Shown here: piece by piece, positions 1-5,917 of the stretch
Layout of the letters: every line of letters begins with the position of its first letter
Position numbering within the stretch: position 1 is the stretch's first letter
Made by a program: the position numbers and the translations under genes
The notes under the pieces: model-generated
Database searches by the model: none
Seen by the model: only the letters and a program-made list of their open reading frames with translations
Told to the model about the DNA's origin: nothing
From: Chthoniobacterales bacterium
Lineage (GTDB): Bacteria; Verrucomicrobiota; Verrucomicrobiia; Chthoniobacterales; UBA6821
Direction: 5' to 3'
Assembly: GCA_021733705.1 (NCBI GenBank)
Contig: JAIPKF010000047.1
Coordinates: 1 to 9,412 of the forward strand
DNA: 9,412 nt

Positions 1-186
1 CCGGGAAGCCAGATGGATGCTGCGTTAGACTCACATTTTGATTTGGACAGTATGTACACATACAGCCCGGCATCAAAATGCTCGTCTGCCTTACCCCATC
101 AGCCTTCGCAACCTCCTCGTCACGATCAGTATGAAATATGCAGGCTAGGTAAAAAAACGTATTCACAAAATATTTCTGACAGTTGA
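1..186 (+). CDS. possible C-terminal fragment of an upstream protein (unassigned)
   Basis: The first plus-strand frame is open from the window edge to a TGA at 184-186, about 61 codons, ending 22 bases before glyA. The translation is polar and rich in Ser, Pro, His and Gln, with no motif I recognise; it could be a disordered C-terminal tail. Positions 61-120 are visibly richer in G+C than the following 80 bases, which fits an end of coding sequence followed by an AT-rich leader. However, two minus-strand frames are also open across most of this stretch, including one with an ATG at 73 running off the left edge. Neither strand nor coding status can be settled here. I assign no function, and the coding call is weak. 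Confidence 0.25.
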   Translation, partial: PGSQMDAALDSHFDLDSMYTYSPASKCSSALPHQPSQPPRHDQYEICRLGKKTYSQNISDS

Positions 187-208
187 ATTAATAAACCCCG
201 CAAATCCC
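141..208 (+). promoter_or_regulatory. AT-rich leader before glyA
   Basis: This stretch is markedly AT-rich, with an A7 run at 151-157 and the segment 170-196, and it lies directly before the first gene of the glyA-zwf-DUF3050 block. That makes it the natural place for the operon promoter. I could not find a convincing pair of -35 and -10 boxes at proper spacing. There is no purine-rich ribosome-binding sequence before the ATG at 209; the preceding bases are C-rich. No riboswitch fold known to precede glyA (for example a THF or ZTP type) was recognised. Confidence 0.25.
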
Positions 209-1444
209 ATGCTCTCTTCTTTAAAAAAAACGGATCCCACTATTGCAGCCATCATCGAGTTAGAAGCACAACGACAGCTCGAACATGTGGAGCTCATTGC
301 TTCAGAAAATTTCGCAAGTCAAGCCGTCATGGAGGTCCAAGGTTCCTGCCTGACCAATAAATATGCTGAAGGTTATCCCGGCAAGCGCTGGTATGGAGGG
401 TGTGAAGAGGTAGATAAGATTGAGAGAATTGCTATTGAGCGTGCTAAAAAACTTTTTGGAGGAGATCATATCAATGTTCAACCTCATAGCGGTAGCCAGG
501 CAAACATGGCCGTATATTTTTCTGTTCTGCAGCCAGGCGATCGGATTTTGACCATGGATCTCTCACATGGGGGGCATCTCACCCATGGTCATCGTGCTAA
601 TTTTTCTGGGAAATTGTATGAAGTTTTTCACTATGGTGTTGGAGAAAAAGATGGTCGGATCGATTACGATGCTCTTGAGGAGCAAGCAGAGAAGGTAAGA
701 CCAAAAATGATCACTGCTGGTGCCTCTGCCTATTCTCGTATCATTGATTATCAACGGATGCGTTCTATTGCTGATAAAGTAGGAGCAATGCTTTTTGCTG
801 ATATGGCCCATATTGCCGGTCTTGTTGCAGGAGGGATGCACCCTAGTCCAGTTCCTTATGCTGATTTTGTCACCACGACAACCCACAAAAGTCTCCGTGG
901 TGCTCGTTCAGGTCTTATTATTTGTCGTGAAGAGTATGCTAAGAGGCTTGACTCTCAGGTCTTCCCTGGAGTTCAAGGTGGACCGCTCTTGCATATAGTT
1001 GCAGCAAAAGCGGTCTGTTTTGAAGAGGCGCTTCAACCCTCTTTTCGCGACTATGCTCGTCAAGTCGTTCTTAATGCACAAGCATTAGCAGCCCGATTGA
1101 CTGAATTAGGTTTTTCGATTGTTTCAGGAGGAACAGATACTCATCTTTTCCTGGTAGACCTTCGTCCGCATGGCATCAATGGACAAGAGGCTCAAGAGAC
1201 ATTGGATAAAGTTGCTATCACGGTGAATAAAAATGCGATTCCTTTTGATACTGAATCTATCATGAAAACAGGTGGCATTCGTCTTGGCACACCAGCAATG
1301 ACTACCCGTTCATTCTTTGAATCTGACATGATACAAGTTGCAGACTTCATTCATGAAGCACTTGGAAAACGTCATGATGAAAATGCTCTAAGTGAATTGA
1401 GAACACGAGTGACTAGCTTTGCTAAAAAATTTCCTCTACCTTAA
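209..1444 (+). CDS. glyA: serine hydroxymethyltransferase
   Basis: Pyridoxal-phosphate enzyme of the cytosol. It interconverts serine plus tetrahydrofolate with glycine plus 5,10-methylene-tetrahydrofolate, feeding purine, thymidylate and methionine synthesis. At 411 residues it has normal bacterial length. Visible landmarks are ELIASEN (28-34), LTNKYAEGYPGKR (48-60), the GGHLTHG loop (121-127), ADMAHIAGL (197-205) with the cofactor-binding Asp198 and His201, and VTTTTHK (221-227) with Lys227 as the predicted Schiff-base lysine. The C-terminal TGGIRLGTPAMTTR (354-367) holds the carboxylate-binding Arg. Small departures from the commonest bacterial form are Trp61 where KRYYGG usually has Tyr, and GARSG (231-235) where GPRGG is usual. 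The catalytic Lys and flanking Arg remain, so the enzyme should be active. ATG 209 fits the family N-terminus, although no Shine-Dalgarno sequence precedes it. It is first in a plus-strand block, with zwf following 8 bases after its stop. Confidence 0.97.
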   Translation: MLSSLKKTDPTIAAIIELEAQRQLEHVELIASENFASQAVMEVQGSCLTNKYAEGYPGKRWYGGCEEVDKIERIAIERAKKLFGGDHINVQPHSGSQANMAVYFSVLQPGDRILTMDLSHGGHLTHGHRANFSGKLYEVFHYGVGEKDGRIDYDALEEQAEKVRPKMITAGASAYSRIIDYQRMRSIADKVGAMLFADMAHIAGLVAGGMHPSPVPYADFVTTTTHKSLRGARSGLIICREEYAKRLDSQVFPGVQGGPLLHIVAAKAVCFEEALQPSFRDYARQVVLNAQALAARLTELGFSIVSGGTDTHLFLVDLRPHGINGQEAQETLDKVAITVNKNAIPFDTESIMKTGGIRLGTPAMTTRSFFESDMIQVADFIHEALGKRHDENALSELRTRVTSFAKKFPLP

Positions 1445-1452
1445 TACTATTT

Positions 1453-2994
1453 ATGAATTCTTCTCTTTCCCCTAATTCAGATCCCATTAGTAGGATTATC
1501 CCTGAGCCTTGCTCGATAGTAATCTTTGGAGCTACAGGTGATCTTACACACCGTAAATTAATCCCAGCACTCTATAACTTGGCAGCTGAGGGGGGTGTTC
1601 CCTCTTCATTGAATGTTGTGGGTGTTGCACGTCGTGAAAAAAGTAATGATGCATTTCGGGATGAGCTTAAGATTTCTACTTCAAAGTTCTCTCGTTCTCC
1701 TGTAAACGAGGAGCAATGGAAAAGTTTTTCACATTCTATTTCTTACCATCGTGCTGAGTTTCACTCTTTTGATGGTTATTTAGAACTTGCAAAAAAATTA
1801 ACAGAATATGAATCAACCCATAATATTCCAGCAAATCGTCTTTTTTATTTTGCGGTTGCTCCTGACCAGTTTGAGGTAATTTTACACAATCTTAAGCAGA
1901 GCTGTCTTAGTAAACCTCAAGAGAATGGCTGGACTCGTGTTATTATTGAAAAACCATTTGGGGTGAACTTAGAAACAGCACGTCATCTCAACAAGCTCGT
2001 CCATGATTCTTTTCCTGAATCGTCTACCTATCGTATCGATCACTATTTAGGAAAAGAGACCGCACAGAATATCATGGTGCTAAGATTTGCGAATTCTATT
2101 TTCGAATCTATTTGGAATTCAAAACATATCCATCATGTGCAGATTACAGCTGCAGAATCACTAGGTGTCGAAGGGCGTGCTGGTTATTATGACCAAGCTG
2201 GTGCTTTACGTGATATGGTTCAAAACCATCTTTTGCAACTCTTAACCCTTACTGCGATGGAACCTCCGATGAGTATGAGCCCGGATGCGATTCGCGATGA
2301 AAAAGTGAAGGTATTGAAATCATTGCGGCCTATTAAGGGGGATTCTGTTATAAAGCATGTTGTTAGAGCTCAATACACGGAGGGAATGATTCTTAATCAA
2401 TCTATTTTAGGTTATAAGCAGGAGACAGGAGTGGCTCAAGGCTCTTCAACCGAGACCTATGTGGCTCTCCAAATTGCTATTGATAACTGGCGTTGGGCAG
2501 GAGTTCCTTTTTTTGTAAGAGCAGGAAAAAGGATGCCTCATGCAGGGACTGAGATTGCGATTGTTTTCAAAGAAGTACCTCCTGTTCTCTTTAATACGAT
2601 GGGACATGTTTTGGATCCCAATGTTTTAGTTATTAGAATTCAACCTGACGAGGGAATTTCCTTTACGATGTCTGCAAAAACACCAGGTTCTAGACTCCAT
2701 ATTGAACCAGTAAAAATGGACTTCCATTATGGCACCTCCTTTGGAAAACCTAATCCAGAAGCCTATGAAAGATTGTTGTTGGATGCTATGAATGGAGATG
2801 CAACTCTTTTTGCTCGTAGTGATGAGGTTGAAGAGGCCTGGACTTTTATTGATGGTATAGAAGAGGCTTGGAATATTTCCTCAGACGATCTCGATTTTTA
2901 TCCAGGAGGAAGTTGGGGGCCGGAATCTGCAGATGCCCTATTGCACAAAAACCAGGCTAGTTGGAGAACACTTTCTTTCAAAAACACGAAATAA
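1453..2994 (+). CDS. zwf: glucose-6-phosphate 1-dehydrogenase
   Basis: First enzyme of the oxidative pentose phosphate (and Entner-Doudoroff) route. It oxidises glucose 6-phosphate to 6-phosphogluconolactone and reduces NADP+. The 513-residue length is typical. The dinucleotide-binding fingerprint GATGDLTHRK is at 26-35, and EKPFG, which lines the coenzyme/substrate cleft, is at 166-170. The signature RIDHYLGK is at 194-201 with the Asp196-His197 pair; the general-base His is most likely His259 in DMVQNHLLQ. RAGKRMP (356-362) and the C-terminal YPGGSWGP (483-490) are also family hallmarks. The start fits the usual short tail before the Rossmann domain. It lies 8 bases after glyA and 9 bases before the DUF3050 gene, indicating one transcript. 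Neither the lactonase (pgl) nor gnd is adjacent, although zwf is often grouped with pgl. Confidence 0.97.
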   Translation: MNSSLSPNSDPISRIIPEPCSIVIFGATGDLTHRKLIPALYNLAAEGGVPSSLNVVGVARREKSNDAFRDELKISTSKFSRSPVNEEQWKSFSHSISYHRAEFHSFDGYLELAKKLTEYESTHNIPANRLFYFAVAPDQFEVILHNLKQSCLSKPQENGWTRVIIEKPFGVNLETARHLNKLVHDSFPESSTYRIDHYLGKETAQNIMVLRFANSIFESIWNSKHIHHVQITAAESLGVEGRAGYYDQAGALRDMVQNHLLQLLTLTAMEPPMSMSPDAIRDEKVKVLKSLRPIKGDSVIKHVVRAQYTEGMILNQSILGYKQETGVAQGSSTETYVALQIAIDNWRWAGVPFFVRAGKRMPHAGTEIAIVFKEVPPVLFNTMGHVLDPNVLVIRIQPDEGISFTMSAKTPGSRLHIEPVKMDFHYGTSFGKPNPEAYERLLLDAMNGDATLFARSDEVEEAWTFIDGIEEAWNISSDDLDFYPGGSWGPESADALLHKNQASWRTLSFKNTK

Positions 2995-3003
2995 TTATCC
3001 TCT

Positions 3004-3789
3004 ATGCAATCTTCTTTAAGCTGTGAACATGAGCTCTTAGAGGAGCTGGCCCCCTCCTTAGCATCTGTTGAAAAACATTCTATTTTTGAATCTCTTGATA
3101 CCATCGAGCAGTTACGCTTATTTATGGAGCATCATGTTTTCGCTGTTTGGGACTTTATGTCTTTGTTAAAAAGTCTTCAATCGATCATTGCCCCGACCTC
3201 CATTCCTTGGGTGCCTTCTCCTCACGGCAATCTAGTCCGTTTAGTAAACGAGATTGTTCTTGATGAAGAGAGTGATTCTCTTCACTCCGAGGAGGATAAT
3301 GGGGTGCATTATGGAAGTCATTTTGAACTATATCGTGCTGCGATGAATGAGGTCGGTGCAAAAAAAGATTCAATAGAAGAATTTCTTCAGGTCATTGTAA
3401 AGGAAGGCCTCTCTGCAGCTCTTAATCATAAGGGGGTACCAGAACCATCACGTATTTTCATGAACGAGACCTTTGCTTTGTTGAATGAAGGGAAAGCTCA
3501 TGAGATTGCTGCAGCTTTCGCCTTTGGTCGAGAACATGTTATACCGAAGATGTTTTATTCTTTGCTTCACAAGCTTGGTATTAGTGAGGAGAAGGCTCCT
3601 GTTTTTCACTACTATCTTAAGCGACATATTGATCTTGATGGAGAGGAACATGGGCCTGCTGCAGTGAAGCTTGTTACGACTCTATGTCAAGATGATTCAT
3701 CAAAGCTACAGGAGGCTATGTCAGCAGCAAAGGCAGCATTGAAGAGTCGTCAAAACTTTTGGGATCATCTTCTTGTTTTGTTATCTTAG
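3004..3789 (+). CDS. DUF3050 family protein, probable haem-oxygenase-like helical fold
   Basis: A 261-residue soluble protein with no signal peptide or membrane segment. I recognise it as DUF3050-like from RLFMEHHVFAVWDFMSLLKSLQ (roughly 38-59), LVNEIVLDEESD (80-91), HFELYRAAMNEVG (106-118), FAFGREHVIPKMF (172-184) and KRHIDLDGEEHGP (206-218). It appears all-helical. The function is not established to my knowledge. The order of acidic and His residues (Glu42, Glu83/Glu88, His106, Glu177, His208, Asp212, His216) resembles the ligand pattern of haem-oxygenase-like di-iron oxidases such as CADD and UndA: an acidic helix, then a His before a Leu-Tyr pair, then a late His-x3-Asp-x3-His helix. A metal-dependent oxidase is therefore an inference, not a demonstrated activity. 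It lies 9 bases after zwf, so it is probably co-transcribed with glyA and zwf. Its stop is 6 bases from the end of the opposing livF-type gene. No Shine-Dalgarno sequence precedes its ATG. Confidence 0.75.
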   Translation: MQSSLSCEHELLEELAPSLASVEKHSIFESLDTIEQLRLFMEHHVFAVWDFMSLLKSLQSIIAPTSIPWVPSPHGNLVRLVNEIVLDEESDSLHSEEDNGVHYGSHFELYRAAMNEVGAKKDSIEEFLQVIVKEGLSAALNHKGVPEPSRIFMNETFALLNEGKAHEIAAAFAFGREHVIPKMFYSLLHKLGISEEKAPVFHYYLKRHIDLDGEEHGPAAVKLVTTLCQDDSSKLQEAMSAAKAALKSRQNFWDHLLVLLS

Positions 3790-3795
3790 TAAAAA

Positions 3796-4506
3796 TTACC
3801 CCCCTAGGTATCCTGCTCGAACGCTAGGATTCATCAATAAATCTTCCCCTGTTCCTGAAAGAGTAATCGTTCCTAACTCCATGAGATAAGCGTGGTGGGC
3901 AATTTTAAGTGCCATTGTTGCATTTTGTTCGATAAGAAGAATGGTCATTCCCTCGGAATTGATTCTTTTAATGATAGAAAAAATTTCTTGAACGAGGAGG
4001 GGAGCAAGTCCCATCGAGGGCTCATCAAGAAGAAGTAATTGCGGTTCTGTCATGAGGGCTCTTCCAAGAGCTAACATCTGCTGTTCTCCACCGGAGAGGG
4101 TTCCTGCGATTTGTGATAAACGTTCCTGAAGTCTTGGGAAAAAGTAAAAAACACGATCCAGGTTTATTTGACGTTTTGTTTTATTAGGAGTCTTCCAAGC
4201 ACCTAGAATCAAGTTTTCTAAGACCGTGAGATTGCTAAAAATAGAACGGCCTTCAGGAACAAGGTTGATGCCTCGAGAAGTTCTTAAATGAGGCTCTTCC
4301 TGTTTTAAGAGCCTTCCCTGAAAGAAAAGTTTTCCATCGTAGGGAGTAGCTCCAGCAAGTGCCTTGAGGGTCGAAGATTTACCAGCACCATTGGAACCAA
4401 TAAGGGTAACGATTTTTCCATTGGGAACCTCTAAAGAAATACCACGAACAGCTTTGACTTCACCATAGGAAACAAATAATTGATTGACGGAGAATGCAGG
4501 AAACAT
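3796..4506 (-). CDS. livF: LivF-type ABC transporter ATP-binding protein
   Basis: A cytoplasmic ATPase subunit of the branched-chain amino acid/amide (HAAT) import family, 236 residues, the normal LivF size. Walker A is GSNGAGKSS (37-45), the Q-loop region is NLVPEGRSIFSNLTVLENL (81-99), the ABC signature is LSGGEQQ (137-143) and Walker B is LLLLDEP (157-163). LIEQN (191-195), with Gln in place of the switch His, is characteristic of LivF rather than LivG; VPEGR and the length point the same way. LivF normally pairs with LivG, the permeases LivH and LivM, and a periplasmic binding protein. None of these is beside it here: the upstream gene is divergent and the downstream gene convergent. It may serve a transporter encoded elsewhere or form part of a split locus. 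The natural substrate cannot be read from the ATPase; urea or short-amide systems use the same subunit type. The start is close to the family N-terminus and lacks a Shine-Dalgarno sequence. Confidence 0.88.
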   Translation of the reverse strand: MFPAFSVNQLFVSYGEVKAVRGISLEVPNGKIVTLIGSNGAGKSSTLKALAGATPYDGKLFFQGRLLKQEEPHLRTSRGINLVPEGRSIFSNLTVLENLILGAWKTPNKTKRQINLDRVFYFFPRLQERLSQIAGTLSGGEQQMLALGRALMTEPQLLLLDEPSMGLAPLLVQEIFSIIKRINSEGMTILLIEQNATMALKIAHHAYLMELGTITLSGTGEDLLMNPSVRAGYLGG

Positions 4507-4575
4507 TTTATGAAAAATCTAGTTGATTCATTCAAAATTAGATAGTCTCTTCCTCGATAGAAACAATTTTTTAAA
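4507..4575. promoter_or_regulatory. divergent intergenic region between the livF-type gene and the ATP10-like gene
   Basis: These 69 AT-rich bases separate two divergently transcribed units and are the only clear head-to-head spacer in the window, so promoters for both should lie here. On the minus strand a candidate -35 TTGTTT (4561-4566) and -10 TCTAAT (4537-4542, five of six matches to TATAAT) sit 18 bases apart. They would give a leader of about two dozen bases for the livF-type gene. For the plus strand only a lone TTGATT at 4523-4528 is visible, with no properly spaced -10. I see no clear operator palindrome. These boxes are weak matches in AT-rich DNA and could be chance. Confidence 0.35.
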
Positions 4576-5109
4576 ATGAAAATTCCAAAGATAGTAATTT
4601 TTTTGAGTGTTCTTTTTGCTTTTTCTTTAATCCATCTTTTTTCTATGGAAACGCACGAACATAAAATCCCTATTCTTCATGCTCGTGATCTCAATGGACA
4701 TCGTTGGATATTGCCTGATGATTTGCCTGCAAAGAAAACGCTTCTTCTCATTGCCTTTAAAAGAGAGCAGCAGGAATCGGTTGATTCTTGGATTGCTGGT
4801 TTAGATCTTCACTCCCCAAAAAATAAGACCCCATGGCTTGAGCTGCCCCTTATACAAAGGGGATGGAGATGGATTGCTCCTTGGATTGACCGAGGGATGA
4901 AGCACGGTATTAAGGAGGAAGGATTGCGATCGCATGTGTGGACGGTTTATACAAACCGATCTTCTTTTTTTAAAGAGATAGGTCTTACTTCTACACAGCT
5001 TATTGCCGTCCTTGTGGTGGATCATTCAGGAACAGTTTTAGCAACAGCATTGGGTGATTATAGTAAAGAGAAGTCTCATCCTATTTTAAAAACACTTCAC
5101 GCTCATTAA
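4576..5109 (+). CDS. membrane-anchored, cysteine-free protein, possibly thioredoxin-fold/ATP10-like
   Basis: A 177-residue protein with a basic N-terminus and a hydrophobic segment at about residues 6-23. This is a signal anchor or signal peptide, so the rest should face the periplasm. The remainder reads like a thioredoxin-type fold: a strand TLLLIAF (55-61), then KREQQESVDSW (62-72), a segment with LELPLI (88-93), the motif WIDRGMKHGI (103-112), VWTVYTNRSSF (121-131), and a late strand IAVLVVDHSGTVLATALGDYS (143-163). This layout recalls bacterial proteins related to ATP10, a mitochondrial F1Fo ATP synthase assembly factor, but the link is from memory of motif style and is uncertain. There is no cysteine anywhere, so a CxxC redox role is excluded. 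The SDR gene begins 16 bases after its stop, suggesting co-transcription. The start gives a sensible signal segment, and the upstream sequence is T-rich without a Shine-Dalgarno motif. Confidence 0.6.
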   Translation: MKIPKIVIFLSVLFAFSLIHLFSMETHEHKIPILHARDLNGHRWILPDDLPAKKTLLLIAFKREQQESVDSWIAGLDLHSPKNKTPWLELPLIQRGWRWIAPWIDRGMKHGIKEEGLRSHVWTVYTNRSSFFKEIGLTSTQLIAVLVVDHSGTVLATALGDYSKEKSHPILKTLHAH

Positions 5110-5125
5110 CTCCATAATCTTATTT

Positions 5126-5917
5126 ATGAACACGCTCTCCTCATCAATTAATAATACATTCACAGATCGTCGCATTGCTATAGTTATTGGAGCTTCCGGT
5201 GGTATTGGTTTTTCTGTGGTGAGTTCCCTTCTCTCAAAAGGGTGGGATGTGATCGCTGTTGCTCGACACCTTGAGAAATTAGAATCGACTCTTGCTCCCC
5301 TTAAGGATTATTCGCATAAGCTCAAAATATGCTCCTTAGATGCTACTGATAGCAATGCAGTCGCCCCCTTTTTTGAATCTATTATTTCTGAATATGGATG
5401 CATTGATGGGCTAGTTAATTGCGCTGGATCGATTCTTCTAAAACCTGCTCATTTAATCAGCGATCTTGAATTTGAGGAGGCTCTTTCTCTTAATTTAAAA
5501 ACAGCTTTTTATTTGTTACGCTGTTCTGTGCGACAAATGATGAAGCAACCTCATGGGGGGAGTATTGTCTTTTGTTCTTCAGTTGCTGCTCAGCGTGGTC
5601 TCATTAATCATGAAGCTATTGCTGCTGCCAAAGCAGGTATTGAGGGAATGGCTCTTGCAGCTGCAGCTACTTATGCTCCCTATCATATTCGCGTGAATTG
5701 TGTGGCCCCTGGCTTAGTCCATACAGGACTCACTCAAAAATTAACAGAGAATGAGGTAATTCTCAAAAAATCAGCATCGATGCACCCCATTGGTAGAATT
5801 GGCGAGCCTGAAGAGGTGGCTTCTGCCATCACTTGGTTTTTAGATCCTCTTCAATCATGGGTTACAGGTCAGGTCCTTGGTGTTGATGGGGGATTGGGAA
5901 AAATTCAAGCTCGCTAG
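5126..5917 (+). CDS. short-chain dehydrogenase/reductase with an atypical active site
   Basis: A classical-length SDR (263 residues), Rossmann-fold and cytosolic. The nucleotide-binding GASGGIG is at 22-28, an acidic D72 in LDAT follows the third strand, NCAG (the usual NNAG position) is at 98-101, and the Ser151-Ser152 pair is where the catalytic Ser lies. The VAPGLVHT loop is at 193-200 and the closing GQVLGVDGG at 248-256. The YxxxK position reads HEAIAAAKAG (162-171): Lys169 is present, but the residue four before it is Ile165, not Tyr. The DNA codon (ATT) is unambiguous, with no sign of a frameshift. I recall other SDR-like proteins carrying the same HEAIAAAKAG sequence, so this may be a subfamily trait. 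FabG-like in general form, but its substrate and activity are unknown. It lies 16 bases after the ATP10-like gene, and its stop overlaps the stop of the opposing lipocalin-like gene. Confidence 0.88.
   Translation: MNTLSSSINNTFTDRRIAIVIGASGGIGFSVVSSLLSKGWDVIAVARHLEKLESTLAPLKDYSHKLKICSLDATDSNAVAPFFESIISEYGCIDGLVNCAGSILLKPAHLISDLEFEEALSLNLKTAFYLLRCSVRQMMKQPHGGSIVFCSSVAAQRGLINHEAIAAAKAGIEGMALAAAATYAPYHIRVNCVAPGLVHTGLTQKLTENEVILKKSASMHPIGRIGEPEEVASAITWFLDPLQSWVTGQVLGVDGGLGKIQAR

Noticed and set aside
563..886. Minus-strand open frame of 107 codons inside glyA
   Set aside because: It lies wholly inside the unambiguous glyA coding sequence, its translation has no family features, and it is best explained as an antisense shadow.
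2809..2873. Apparent internal repeat EEAW...EEAW near the end of zwf
   Set aside because: Two Trp-containing acidic motifs are normal in the C-terminal region of glucose-6-phosphate dehydrogenases, so this is family sequence, not a recent duplication.
3810..3830. Imperfect hairpin ATCCTGC/GCTAGGAT as a terminator for the glyA-zwf-DUF3050 transcript
   Set aside because: It has a bulged stem, lies inside the livF-type coding region, and no T tract follows on the plus strand.
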